NCBI GenBank assembly: GCA_000149225.2
Contig: CM000688.1
Location: 1,054,001-1,118,000 of the forward strand
Direction: 5' to 3'
DNA length: 64,000 bases
Source: Lachancea kluyveri NRRL Y-12651
Lineage: Eukaryota > Ascomycota > Saccharomycetes > Saccharomycetales > Saccharomycetaceae
Part shown: piece by piece, positions 19,933 to 32,098 of the stretch
Position numbering within the stretch: position 1 is the stretch's first letter
Layout: each line of letters opens with the position of its first letter
Program-made: the position numbers and the translations under genes
Notes under the pieces: model-generated
Databases searched by the model: none
What the model was told of the DNA's origin: nothing
The model's input: only the letters and a program-made list of their open reading frames with translations

Positions 19933-21771
19933 ACTGCGTGGCCGGCAGACGAAATCAAATTGAATGCATAAAGTGCATAGGAACTACGAGTGACTTTCCT
20001 TTATTGGACTTTAAAGGACTCGCCGTCCTTGGAACAAAAGTTGAAATCCATAAAGTTTGTCATTTGCCACTGAATTCCCAGCAAAATACCTGATAATGGT
20101 ACCACTGCAGCGTTAGAGGCCCCCGCTAAACATGAAATTGAAACTTGTGTGCTTATATGTCTTTGGCTTTGGTAGGCTGGACTTCGGTAATTTCGAATCA
20201 GGTAAACACTTTTCAAATTTAGTTCCCTTCCTACCTCTTTTGCAGCGATATAACTTGCGAAGTTTATGAGGGTTTCAGTCGTAGAGTTAAGATATGCACT
20301 ATGGTCGAACAAGGAGATACATATAATTTCACTTCTATTCGGTTTTCTGCAGACGCAAGAAGTCTGACTCACCTGTTATTTTTCTAGCCGGGTAGGGTGA
20401 GATCTTTGACCTTTTCTATCCGTTTTTAAAACGCTTTGCACAGGATCGTGATTAGAAACAAAGTATAGAAGAATACAGTCTTATGTTTATCTGTACATAA
20501 TTTTCCTAAGTTTAGCTGCGAATGAACAACTCTTCCTACCTCCTAACTTTTTGTGTGATGTCATTACCATCCCTGTAAATTACGGGTGGACTTTCGGTGT
20601 CCTGGTACGTATTCTTGACTATATAAGCACGCCTTTAAAAGACTTTCGAAAGAGTCTCTACCTTCCTTGTGCTAACCTAGAACCGCTTATTGGAAAGGCA
20701 TTGTATTTTTCAAAAAAGAAAGTTTATGTGGAAATTACACCTTGTGGGAATTCAAGAGAATCATTGTTTTTTTTTTCCGAACCACGCTCATTCTGTTTCT
20801 TTGTTTATGTTTCCCCTCGGGGCCACAGTTGCACGTAGCATGTTAGCTGGTAGTCAATAAACTGTAATCTTATTTTTTAGTTTTTTCCAAATCTCTGAAA
20901 TAGGCCACTATTATATGATATCTTTGAGAAGTATTTATAAAGTCTTTTAACTCATATTGACACTGCTCTTTCGTGAAATACCGTTTTCTTCAAAGGGATT
21001 CAGACCATTTTTCTAGGACCATTTATCCGTCGATATAGTATTGTAAGAAGACATAAAATAAATAGAGTAATATTGAAATTGCCAGTACAATAATAGTAGG
21101 AACTTTCTAGATTTTTTTTGTATGCGTAATAAAGATTATTGTACTATATCTTCCCCGTTTTCATTAAATATAAGCAACGAATACAACTAGGCACATGGAA
21201 GAAGTCAGAAATATCCGATTGTTGTACGAACTTATTTTTTCATGCAAATCGATGTCGTTCCGTGAATATTTTCGGATAATTAAAAACACTAGGCATGATT
21301 TTGACCCACAATTGTAAACTTTTCAATGACTCGTCCGGAAAAGTCGTTCTAAAAATAATGTTTGAATCAATAGATATGTTTAACTTTGTTGATATAATAA
21401 AAACCTACTACCTTTACAGAATATCTTGCAACCTTAATATGTAGAAATTTTGATTTGTGATAGGGCCTTCTTCAATTCCCTTGTTATTTACCAGCTGTGA
21501 TAAAATGGAAATCCACGTGTCAGAAAAAATGAAATGATTGCTAAATTCTCCATAGTTTAATTAAAAAAGTCTCGTATTCGGAAATTACACGTATAGATAT
21601 ATAATTGTAGTGTATAAAAAAAATGCGAATTTTTTATTGAATACCTCATTCGTCAGAAAAAGTGAGCTGAAAATGCATGAAGTTCATAATCTAGTCATTT
21701 GCAGCTAATTTTTTTGTAAGATAAAATAATATAAGAGGATGCGGCAATTACGGCAACTGGTGTGTCACATA
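19933..21771. other. 1.8-kb gene-free region
   Basis: AT-rich DNA between the convergent transcription factor and hexose transporter genes. A promoter-like segment, with CTTCCTACCT at 20532 and TATATAAG near 20619, is not followed by an obvious gene; a 95-codon frame at 20551-20838 spans the TATA and is not convincing. A second CTTCCTACCT is at 20227. This may be what is left of a lost gene. Confidence 0.4.
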
Positions 21772-23490
21772 TTACATTACTCTCTTATACCATGGCTTAT
21801 CATCATGTTGTAAGGCCTCGACATCATAACCTTTATCTCTTTTAGATGGTGGGACCCAAGATGCGGATTTCCAAGGCAAAACTCCTTCTTCCCATAATTC
21901 TTGAATCTCCTCTAAAGTTAGACCTTTTGTTTCAGGAACAAAGAAGAAAACATAGAAATACATGAAAACCAAACAGCCCATGAAAACGTATCCGTAGTAG
22001 AAGTTAATTGCGCTAGTAATAAATGGAGTAAAAAATGCGATCAAGAAACCCCAAATCCAGTTAGAAGCAGAAGCAATAGCCATACATTTAGATTTAACTC
22101 TTAGTGGAAAGGATTCAGCAGTGACAACCCAGGCAATTGGAGCCCACGTGGTGGCATAACAAAAGATGTAGAAACAGGTGAAAACAATCATACAATTACC
22201 AGCACCTTTAGAAGATGGTTGGTCTTCACCATTTGGCCACAATCTAGTAACACCCACAGAGGCGTAAACAACCATACAGACCATCATAGAAGCGGCACCC
22301 CATAGTAAACACTTACGGCGACCAAACTTTTCAACCACGTAGATACCAACAAAAGTAGATGCAAAATTAACAACACCGATAACAATGGATGTTTGGAAAG
22401 AGTCTGTTAAACCAACGGACTTAAAAATAGTAGTACCATAGTAGAAGAAATAATTATTACCAGTTAATTGTTGCAAACATTGAAGCATAGCACCCATAAT
22501 TAAACGTTGTAAAACCTTGGTTTTTGTAGAGAATAATTCACTCCAGGATGCACTACCACTTAGCTTTTCAGCCTCGACACCTGCTGTGATTAAATCAACT
22601 TCAGCTTGAACACCAGGATCCTCAATAGTAACCTTATTAGATCTTGCAACAGAACGTCTGGCTTCTTCAATTTTACCTACTTCGACCAGATAACGTGGTG
22701 ACTCTGGCACAAACATCATACCGGCAATAACAAAAAGAGCCCAGGCAAAGCCCAAACCCAAGGGAACTCTCCATTGCACAGAGTTGTCGTAATTTTTGGT
22801 ACCGTAGTTGGTACAATAACCCAAAAAAATACCGGCAGTAATCATAAGTTGGTAGCAGGAGACCAGGGTACCTCTCAGATGTTTTGGAGCAGTTTCAGAG
22901 ATCAACATTGGTGCTAAAACAGCAATACCACCAACACCCAAACCAGATATGATTCTACCAATAAAATACTGATACCATTTGTCACTGGCAGCAATCGAAA
23001 TTATGACACTAACAACGTAAACCAAAATCACAGACATTAAACCGATACGACGACCATACAGGTCACCTATCTTAGATAAGATAATACCACCGATGGCACA
23101 TCCTATATTGAAGATACCAACCAGCAAACCAGTTCTAACGTTACTCAAATAATATCCGCCAGTTTTATGGTTATGTTGACCAAATCTTCTCTTGAAATCG
23201 GTTTGATTAACGAAACCAGAAATCGTACCAGTATCCCAGCCAAACACGAAACCACCAAATGCAACACATAAACATAGAAGACAAACAGTAATATAAGCAG
23301 ATGTTGGTTTTGCAGGAATTTCGTTAACTTTCTCCGTTGCTTCCTCTGGGAAACGGACATCCTTTAGATCATCTCTAGAGGCTTTATTCGATGGAGTGGA
23401 TAATTGCGAGACTTCGCTCAAATTTGAATGGAGATCAACAGGAGTATCTTGACCAGCAGCTTCTAATTCCAAAGCAGCCTGCGTAGACAT
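21772..23490 (-). CDS. Hexose transporter (HXT family, MFS)
   Basis: A 572-residue plasma-membrane sugar facilitator with 12 predicted membrane segments and cytosolic N- and C-tails. HXT landmarks include [16 protein letters not shown] in TM1, [33 protein letters not shown] in TM7, [13 protein letters not shown] and [12 protein letters not shown]. The [13 protein letters not shown] block is shared by true glucose-transporting Hxt proteins. It cannot be matched one-to-one to a particular HXT gene because the family expanded separately in each lineage. The start follows the T/A-rich leader at 23491-23520. Rgt1-type sites upstream suggest glucose-regulated expression. Confidence 0.93.
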   Translation of the reverse strand: MSTQAALELEAAGQDTPVDLHSNLSEVSQLSTPSNKASRDDLKDVRFPEEATEKVNEIPAKPTSAYITVCLLCLCVAFGGFVFGWDTGTISGFVNQTDFKRRFGQHNHKTGGYYLSNVRTGLLVGIFNIGCAIGGIILSKIGDLYGRRIGLMSVILVYVVSVIISIAASDKWYQYFIGRIISGLGVGGIAVLAPMLISETAPKHLRGTLVSCYQLMITAGIFLGYCTNYGTKNYDNSVQWRVPLGLGFAWALFVIAGMMFVPESPRYLVEVGKIEEARRSVARSNKVTIEDPGVQAEVDLITAGVEAEKLSGSASWSELFSTKTKVLQRLIMGAMLQCLQQLTGNNYFFYYGTTIFKSVGLTDSFQTSIVIGVVNFASTFVGIYVVEKFGRRKCLLWGAASMMVCMVVYASVGVTRLWPNGEDQPSSKGAGNCMIVFTCFYIFCYATTWAPIAWVVTAESFPLRVKSKCMAIASASNWIWGFLIAFFTPFITSAINFYYGYVFMGCLVFMYFYVFFFVPETKGLTLEEIQELWEEGVLPWKSASWVPPSKRDKGYDVEALQHDDKPWYKRVM

Positions 23491-23887
23491 TATATGTGAT
23501 TCAAAAAATCAAAAAGAAAAATTAGCTTGTTTAATTAAAGGTATGAAAAACCCAATTGTTGATTGTTCTTAAATGATAAGATAGACAAAAATATATAGTG
23601 GGCAATATGAAAGATCTGGTGTAACCGTGTCTTTTTTATATGTTTTTAACTTATTATGAAATAATGTTACCACCCCTATTGTGCTTTGAGATGAATAACA
23701 CGGGCATATAGCATTAAAATTTCCGAACAAAGCTTTTAAAGAAAAGTACCTTGTCCGCCAAATGTGGAGTAAACAACAGCACACACCCTTTAGCTAACAT
23801 CTTCTAGCAAGGTGGGTGGGCACTTCACGGGGAACACCAGTCCGAGAATCTCGGGCGATTCTTTTACGCGGGCAACGCAGGACAGGA

Positions 23888-24087
23888 CGGAAAAACTGGA
23901 CTTTTGTTATACACTATTCTTCTATTCGAGAAACGCCAAGAGGCTAAATCAAGACTCCGCTCGAGCCTTGTGTGCAACGCCGTTTTCCCTGGACAATGAA
24001 GTTAAAAACAGTGCACAAGAGGCGGGTTTCAGGAACTCAGTTGGCAAGTGACTTGTGTAATCCGGAAAAACTGAAAAACTCGGACTA
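23888..24087. promoter_or_regulatory. Rgt1-type sites upstream of the hexose transporter
   Basis: Three matches to CGGANNA occur on the + strand: 23888-23894, 24063-24069 and 24081-24087, about 400 to 600 bp upstream of the transporter start. Rgt1 represses HXT genes without glucose through clustered sites of this type. The motif is short, so chance matches are possible. Confidence 0.4.
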
Positions 24088-25441
24088 CAGAGGACCGAAC
24101 AACTTTCGGGTTTTAGCATAGGAGATTAAACTCCACAAGGGACTACCATTTACCGCTAAATTCTCGGTATCGTGCCTTGACGCGTCTTTTTTCGCTACAC
24201 TGTGGTCCGTTTTGAGCATTAAAGTTGGACTGCAGGTGTCCAGGCACTATTAGCCCACTTAATTGAAATTTGTCGCTTCTACACTGAAATAATAAAGTTA
24301 CAGCTCCAATTTTTCTGTTTGTTGCACATTGAGTTACTAAGCAAAAATGGCTTGGATTGTAGTTGTATGATCTGATGGTACACAATCACCATGGATAGTT
24401 GTATATGCGCCCATAGGTTTCGTTGATTGTCTTAATTTTCTTAATATCTAACTCAAGAAAAAGCATGTAATATTAATACCAACGCGAGCACTAAGAAATT
24501 TCCTATCTCCCAGTGCTCGAAACAGCCGAGTACCAAGTACTACAATTCCTTTCATTTTTTTTTTTCTTGACCAGCTTTTTTTAAAAGCATTGAAACTGAA
24601 AAGCTTTCAGTTATCCCACACCACTGGTACTATATAAAAACGCATTTTGTTTTGTAATGGAAATGCAACAGTTTGGGGGCGAGTCCTGGTAATGAAACAT
24701 GAATTCAACGCAACAACCCTTGTTTTTGAGATTCTTCGTGTATATACTTTTACGACGTCCGGTACTTCATCTACTAGCTTAATTGTGTTTTAGCGCACCC
24801 AAGTTCAGTGGTTATCAAGGACTTAATTAAGAACCTAAAATTTCTAAAGATGTGTTAAAAAATAATGAGGAAGTAGAAACTAGTGTCTTAACCCACGGTG
24901 ATTTAGTTTCTCGGTACAGTTTAGTTCTCAAAATGGATGACTGGGGCACAAGTGAAGACCCTCCTAGGATTTGCTAACCCTTCCTACCTTGTCAGAGAAA
25001 TGTACCGAATAGACTCGGTTTTATTTTCTGACTAAGAAAAACTTCGTCCAAAAATCCAGTGTTTCATTAAAATAGAAATGGAGTCTTATACATTTATACG
25101 CGGGGCTCCACTGTCGACGTGAATGGTCACCTAATCACGAAGCACTCCTCAGGAACTTTAGAACACGTTATATGAGTTCCCTCGAATCATGAACAAAGGC
25201 TGCCCTCGCAATAGCAGAGTTGCTAATTCAGGGATTCAATAAGTAAAAACCGAGATAATTTCCGTGATCGGCAGTCTTCATAGTCAATAAAAGTCCATTT
25301 TCGAAATTCGTATCACACATGAAACATTTTTTCGGTACCGTGAGTTTGCAAGATTAAATCCACTGGTACAGATAATACAGTTCACTCTAAGATTATCAGA
25401 AGCATATATATCTAGTTCTTTGATTCCGGTTTACATAGACC

Positions 25442-25472
<31 letters not shown>

Positions 25473-28191
25473 GCTGGAACGAATAAAAATACTTTCCTTT
25501 TTTTTTTTTTTAGCACTGTTGGTAAGCATAACTGAAATGTTCACTTATGTGGATTTGGTGCTGCTGATTAGAGCCACAAAGATTTTGTGGAGCAGCCAAC
25601 GTAAGTTTTGAGGATTTATGGATCCTTTTATAAAAAGTTTATTCAGTATGCACTTAGAAAATTCAATCGGGACAGTGATCGTGTATTCTGTGGCGTCAGA
25701 CGCGAAGTGGTGTAATAATTTGTCAGCACGATACCTCAGTTCTTCAGCAGTCTTACAACTGGTCAGATTGGTTTTGAACACACTAATAGATATGAGCTGT
25801 TGATTACCACAATCATTATGAGTTGATTCTCAAGTTTTTATACGCTCTCTGCCAAGAAATTCCAGAATTGAGTGGTATTTTTTAAATTCTTACAATATAC
25901 CGTATGTTTGTGAACGTCAGGCATATTAAGAAAACTTTTGATTATTCTAACTGAAATTAACAAGTAGTTGTAGCGGATCTTAGATAATTAAAAATTGCAC
26001 ATTTATAAAATCAATTAATTTTCCTGAAAGCATATTGATTTAATTTACTATCGAGTTAGAAAACGACAGGCTATGGAAAACAAAAGACCCTATCCTATAT
26101 AAAGTTGAAAACTTTCATTAGATGAACCTGTGAAATAGTTAGCAAGAATGAAATGGATAAAAGATAGAACCGTAGAGAGATTTTAGTTAACTGGTATTGA
26201 TGACATTTCACCTCATTTGGGAGAGTTGTCGCTTCTCTTACACCCTCAAAAATTACAGTATAATATTTTGTCCATGCTCTTATATCAGCCCTTAATTATA
26301 GAGGGCTTTATAGCTTTTAGCTTAAAAATTGAGAGCCATGAAATCCAGGTGTAGCTTTCGGGAATTAATATCATCTATATAAGATTTTATTTTAGGTTTA
26401 TTTGTGCATAAACAATTTTCGGTACAATAAATAAGATAATCAACATCAGAGCATTTAGTGGTATATTAAAATTTTAATCCAGCCTTATTATACCTCTGGC
26501 AAATTACATATAATGCTGGAAATAAATTTTTGGAACTTTTTTTTTTTTGAATTTGAAAGCTTATTATGCTCTATTTTGTGACCTAAATCTTGTAGAAAAG
26601 GTTTAATTTATGAAGCATTAGGTGTGAGAAAAAAAAAAAGAACCCCCCCCCTCGAAATAAAGAGCTTTGATAAAGCAAACGGCCTTTTGCTGAAATATAA
26701 TTAATGAAGTAGATTAGAGTAGAGTTCTCCTTTTTGGATATTCGAGCACTCAAGGTATCAATAGGTATACTTTTGCTCAACATCTGGCTGCTGCTTTGAG
26801 ATGTTTTGAAAGGTACCTTTATTCGAACAACATATGAAATTCCTTTTAGTAAGTATTTTGACGTAAAAATTGCTCTCTCTCTCTCTTTCTCTCTCTCCTG
26901 TGGCCAGTTTATAAAATAAGGTGTGCACTTTTAGAGAGCAGAATGCTTATCTTAATGGTATATGTAGATAGAAACATCTTTATTTATCCCTTAACTTTGT
27001 AACTATTCTCTGCAGAAACAGTAAAGATGGTATACAGGAATAAGAGCACATACTTGTGTAAAAAACTGTAGCGGTTAACACCAACTTTTGAGGGTTTTTT
27101 TTGGAATTACGACTACTAGAAATTAAGGTTTTCGCGATCTTTATATTGTGGTTTAAACCCCGGTTACTCTGTTACCATCTCACTATATATTTCTACTCCG
27201 GCAAGAACGTTAGTGAGAAATAGAATGTAGGGCTGTTGAGATCGTGTTTACCGTTGTCTTGAGGTTATAGAAATTACTAATGCCTATGTAATGGTTACTA
27301 CTGCCACTTAGATATTAGTTTCTAATGGGTTTTATCTACTGGGTAACAGTACAAATTCCCGGATCTGAACGGGGAGTTTCTAAAGGGTACGTGGGAGTGT
27401 GCCTACTCGGGCCTTTAGCGATGTTGTTTGCTAGATTAGCAGACTACACGTCTTAAACCAAACCACTGTTTTCGTTGTTCGATTTTTTTCTCGATAAAAA
27501 CTGGAAATATACAATGTCATGTGATGATTCAAACCATTTATTTCCCAAATAATGACCTCTTGGCTTGGTTGGGTGTATAATTATATCGAAGGATATAATT
27601 ATGTTACTATCGATGAAATTGACTTGTAGTAATAAATGTATAGGCATACGCCCTTCAATTATGTTTTAGTTTTTATAGCTCAAAGTAATATTAAGAAACA
27701 ATAAATTTTGGTCAAATACAAAATCTTGCTTTAAGCCCGAACAAATCTCCAAGCAGGGACACCTTGGTGATACACCCCGATCGTTATTAGAAGTGAAGTA
27801 TTTTCAAATTGCATCCAATCCATTCCAGAAATAAGTTAGGTTCTGTTCATACAAAAAGAATCAAGCGGCATACTTTGTCTTTGGCTATCAACTCTTCACT
27901 AGTTTTTATTTTAGTTAAAAAATAACACTAATAATATTCCCAAGTAAACAAGACTAGGATTATTCAGCTTTTGAGTATTTCTCCATCATATACTTTATCG
28001 TGTCTTTTGGATCTCAATATCAATACCGACATTCTATCAAATACAAAGAGAGAAAAAAATAGAATTTACCTTTAAACGTGAGAGCTAGCTAACTTTTGGA
28101 TTTATTTCTAAGACATTATAGAAGAGGCTTGCGTCTAACTGTCGCAAAGCATGGATGAGACCACGCATAAAAGTTAAGGGCACCCAGATAC
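24088..28191. other. 4-kb gene-free stretch of the 4.7-kb HXT-UGA1 gap
   Basis: AT-rich DNA with no convincing reading frame. It contains an A run of 29 at 25442-25470, a T run at 25500-25512, a C run near 26644 and a CT repeat at about 26873-26899. A TATATAAAA element near 24633 and a CTTCCTACCT motif at 24980 look like promoter parts without a gene. No tRNA or LTR was recognised. Confidence 0.4.
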
Positions 28192-29619
28192 CTAACCGTA
28201 AAGTTGTCTCAATGTTTTATCGAAGATCGAAACCAAAACATCAGCATGTTTTTCTTCAAATGTTAATGATGGTCTTAACCTCACGGCAGAGTCGCCACAA
28301 CCTGCAACATTAGCACCATTACACCTCAATCTTGACAAAAATGAATCCCTTTCTGAAGAAGTTCCAAAATCGAACGCAATATAAGTGCCTTGTCCTTTAC
28401 CTCTTAAATTTTGAATGTAGTTTTTACCTTCAAACAGTTTTTCCAGCCTGTTGAATAAATAATTTCCTACTTCAGCTGTTCTTGTGACCAAATCGTGTTT
28501 TACAATTTCCTCGTAAATCACTTTAGCTATCAATGCTTTTGATGGATCGCCACACCACGTGTTGAATTGTCTAAAAGGCTGATCTGGTTGCAACTTTGGA
28601 TCATGGTAGTAAAACCCTGCAGCTTGAAACTTCTTAGAGAACGTAACCAAATCGGGTGGATTACTTAGGTTCCAGTGTTCATGGGCCCACATTTTACCAG
28701 TTGCACCAACGCCTGTTTGAACCTCATCGACAATCATCAAAATACCATTTTCTATAGTTATTTCTCTCAACTTTTGAAAGAAATCTGAAGAGGCGTGGTT
28801 ATCACCACCTTCCGACTGAATTGGTTCAATAATAACAGCAGCTATCTTGCCCTGCCATTCTTGAACTATTTGAGAAAATTTCTCTATACAACTCGATTCT
28901 TCAGCTTTGTTGGCCTCTTTGTTTTCTTCCAAAGGATACTTCAAGTCTGGAAAAGGTGCTTTTGGCCAGTTGAAAGCTGGGATATCTAACTTATGAATCG
29001 GCTTTGATCTAGTTGTAGACAAAGACCCAAAAAGCCTACCATGAAAACCCTTTTCAAACGAACATATCACCATTTCAGAAGTACCTGGTAGTTGATTATC
29101 CATAACCGACTCAAGTTCTTCAGTGCTAAAAGACCTACCATTTCTTTTCTTAGCAGCTTGATACATGAAACAAGCTTTAAACGCAGTTTCGTTCGCATCA
29201 GAACCAGACAAAGCAGTCCAAATTTTATCTTGCCCTTGCGGAGCGGCCTTTAACAAACCATCTTCAAGTAATTGCCCATAGTCATTAGAGGGGAAACATG
29301 CCAAGGCCGGTCTATTTGCCAAGGCAACAGACATTGCGTCAGACTTGGCAACCTTTAAAATTTCGGGGTTATTATAGCCCAGCGCAATAGAAGAAATCTG
29401 TGCATAAACATCCAGTAAGACATTGCCGTCTTGATCAACAATATAATTGCCTCGAGATTTGTAGTAATCAGCTAACAGATATGCTGCTCTAGTATCAAAC
29501 ACATTAGATAGTTTCTCCAGTTCTTGTTTTGCCTTAGGTCCCGGGTATGAGCTAGTGGAAATCTTTGGCTCTGTGGGCTCATCGGGGTAGTAAAGTTCAG
29601 CGACAGAATAAGAGGGCAT
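28192..29619 (-). CDS. UGA1: 4-aminobutyrate (GABA) transaminase
   Basis: A 475-residue class III PLP aminotransferase, the length of S. cerevisiae Uga1 (471). It transfers the amino group of GABA to 2-oxoglutarate, giving succinate semialdehyde and glutamate, the first step of the GABA shunt and of GABA use as a nitrogen source. The PROSITE-type block is complete: IVDEVQTGVGATGKMWAHEH, then DLVTFSKKFQAAGF with catalytic lysine K329. The substrate-site stretch SGSDANETAFK is also present. In S. cerevisiae UGA1 is not subtelomeric, so its position here among accessory genes is a rearrangement or a second copy. A CCG-N5-CGG element lies about 130 bp upstream. Confidence 0.95.
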   Translation of the reverse strand: MPSYSVAELYYPDEPTEPKISTSSYPGPKAKQELEKLSNVFDTRAAYLLADYYKSRGNYIVDQDGNVLLDVYAQISSIALGYNNPEILKVAKSDAMSVALANRPALACFPSNDYGQLLEDGLLKAAPQGQDKIWTALSGSDANETAFKACFMYQAAKKRNGRSFSTEELESVMDNQLPGTSEMVICSFEKGFHGRLFGSLSTTRSKPIHKLDIPAFNWPKAPFPDLKYPLEENKEANKAEESSCIEKFSQIVQEWQGKIAAVIIEPIQSEGGDNHASSDFFQKLREITIENGILMIVDEVQTGVGATGKMWAHEHWNLSNPPDLVTFSKKFQAAGFYYHDPKLQPDQPFRQFNTWCGDPSKALIAKVIYEEIVKHDLVTRTAEVGNYLFNRLEKLFEGKNYIQNLRGKGQGTYIAFDFGTSSERDSFLSRLRCNGANVAGCGDSAVRLRPSLTFEEKHADVLVSIFDKTLRQLYG

Positions 29620-29748
29620 GGTTATCGCGAGACAAACTATCGATCAATATCGCAAAATTAGAATATGCTAAAACATTTGACATAGAAGTAGCCTTATTCG
29701 ATCACTTGAGCTCGAATATTTATATTGACAAGATGTGCTTGATAGCAC

Positions 29749-29814
29749 CCGGGCTTCGGGGCCCAAGGCCCGACTAACGAAAAACATGTAGCTCTCGCAA
29801 AACAGGGGCTTATC
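29749..29814 (-). promoter_or_regulatory. Candidate UGA control elements
   Basis: At 29749-29759 the sequence CCGGGCTTCGG has the inverted CCG/CGG half sites bound by zinc-cluster factors such as Uga3. On the UGA1 strand GATAAG, the site for nitrogen-regulated GATA factors, lies near 29803-29810. UGA1 is induced by GABA through Uga3 and is under nitrogen control in S. cerevisiae. A TATA-like element near 29717 lies closer to the start. Confidence 0.4.
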
Positions 29815-29859
29815 GCGGCCTTTTAAAGTTTTTTTTATCTCAACTCGGTGCTCAACATC

Positions 29860-32098
29860 CATGGGGAGACTTGTAATATGTGTCTTATTGCGCAAATTTA
29901 GAAAGAGCAATGGCCCTCGGTTCGAAAATAATACAATGAGTTCCAATTGCTATCTAACGCTTAGTAGAGTACTCGGGAATGATATTTTATCTCTTCGGGG
30001 TATATGAAATTACCCTTTATGTAATCATGTAGCTGTTAAATACCTAAACCCAATACAGCACCTTTAGGCTGAACCAAAACTTTTTGGATTATATTATTTC
30101 ATACCTGGTGTATCATGCTTCTCATCATAAGACAGTTCAATTACCGTGCTGTCGTGTAATTAGGGATCAGCGAAACCCAGAAGCAATGATACATGAAATT
30201 AGTTTTCTGCACAACTTCCCACAGATTTAACAACTATTCTAGCAACAATAATGGCTCGGCCATTGAGTTCAATTATTGATTCCAGTCGCTTAACACTTGC
30301 TACACTATCAATGGAATCTTGGTTTTTTATAAATATGTAAAGTGTAAATAAAAAATACTCTTCTTTCTCAAATCGCTCTGAGAAGGATGAGACGTTGACT
30401 TAAAACACATTTAGATCTAAGATTTAGAACAAAGCGCATATATTTTTTTTCCAAAGTGTCACTTCATTTTCGGAGTTTCCCAGAGTGCTTTAGCCGTTTT
30501 ATACACCCAAGCAAGGGTAACTTTATAAATAGGCTTTGCCAACTTCCTACCTTTTCTTGCTAATTACTGGTGCTGCCATATACATAAAACTGTGGCACTC
30601 GAAAATCTTCTTGTGTCTTTGATGGTTATAAAGCATGAAAAAGCCTGCCTTTGTTTAGCTGGGCCAAGCATTCTTCATCGGTAACGGGGATCTATCTAAA
30701 ATTGGGTAATACGATCAAGAGCAATTGGAATAGGTGTTGTGATTACGAAAAGGTAAAGCTTGGCAAAAACTTTAAAGGCCGAGGAAAGAAATATCCTGTA
30801 AGAGTTAAAAAAAGAACTTACTGCATCAATATGATGATTTTTTTTGTTTTTGAATCTTGATATAGGTACATCCCGCTAGTTTTTCATGCTAGCATCTTCT
30901 TGGTATCAACTTGTAAAGACAAATCCATCTAAGTTGAAAAGAACCCAGCCGCACATTGCCGATTAGTCAATACCCATATTTTTGAGTAAAGAAGCACCGA
31001 TTAGATACCACCCCTTTAATGCTTACTTCAGTTAGAGTAACTACCGAACCACGCACATCATTGCCTTAACTGTTGATGGGTTTTAAGTGATAATGGGCCA
31101 GCAGTGGCATAATATACTTATCGATGACCCTTGTTAATTCCCTGTTTCTAAGCCATATAAAAACTTCTATAAAGTGATGCTGATCTATATAATTGTTCTT
31201 TCTCAACAAGACACCATGAAAGCTTATCAGCATCGAATATCATTACAGTATGCATGTCAGATGTGAATGTCAGAAAAAAAATAAGTAATTTAAACTAAAG
31301 TTATCAAAGACTATCCGGCCTAAGAGCAAAAAAAATAAAAGATAAGTAAAGGCTTTTGTTAAGCCATTTATGACTTTTTATTCTCTTTACCCTCTTGCTG
31401 CTCATATAAAGAGTGTAATACTTTCAAGTCATCTCGAGACAATAGTCTCGGACAATGTTGAACTTTTACTCCCAACAGAAAAAGAAAGAAAATTTGCGAA
31501 TTTCCTCGATAAAGTCTGAGGTTTAAAAGTTACTTCTGTTTCGAGATGGCCATCGGGAAAGGTCTCTATAAAGAGAGTCTCACATAGATATATAATCATA
31601 CTATGAACTAAGGTAACGGATTTGGGTGTAATCTCTACGAAGTAACGGACATAAAATTAGAGAGTAAGTATAAAGTTAAAGGGCACAAATGAAATTGCGA
31701 TTTCAGTGTAATAAAATTTTTTCAAAATCGGCTGACATTTCTTTTGTTTTCCTACCTGAATATACAGCTGTTTTGAAAAGCCGTTATTCTTTTTTATGCT
31801 TAAAGCTTACCTCCGTCTCGTGGCCTCACGGCTCTAACACTTACTTTCTAACACACCCTTGATTTCTAGCAGACCCTTAAATTCTGATAGAAAGTCTTTA
31901 TACGAGAACCTCATTAGTATTTTTCTAGTCATCATCTTCGCAAGAGGGTAGTGAATAGATTGAGGCATGGAAAATCTTTTCTTCTATTTCTTGATCTTCC
32001 TTCGAACAATATATAATAAGCACATATTCTCATGGAAAGCTTCAATATTTTCTAGCTGCTTATTTGATATGTCTTGTAGAGCATAGAAAATTAATACG
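29860..32098. other. 2.2-kb gene-free region between UGA1 and the THI7-like gene
   Basis: AT-rich divergent intergenic DNA. CTTCCTACCT occurs at 30543-30552 and a 9-base version at 31749. Near 31157 a TATAAAA element is followed by a pyrimidine-rich leader and ATG at about 31215, opening only about 19 codons before a stop; this looks like a promoter whose gene has been lost. TATATAA near 32010 probably serves the downstream transporter. Confidence 0.4.

Noticed and set aside
20551-20838. 95-codon frame in the gene-free region after the transcription factor
   Set aside because: It begins upstream of the TATA element and has no recognisable homology.
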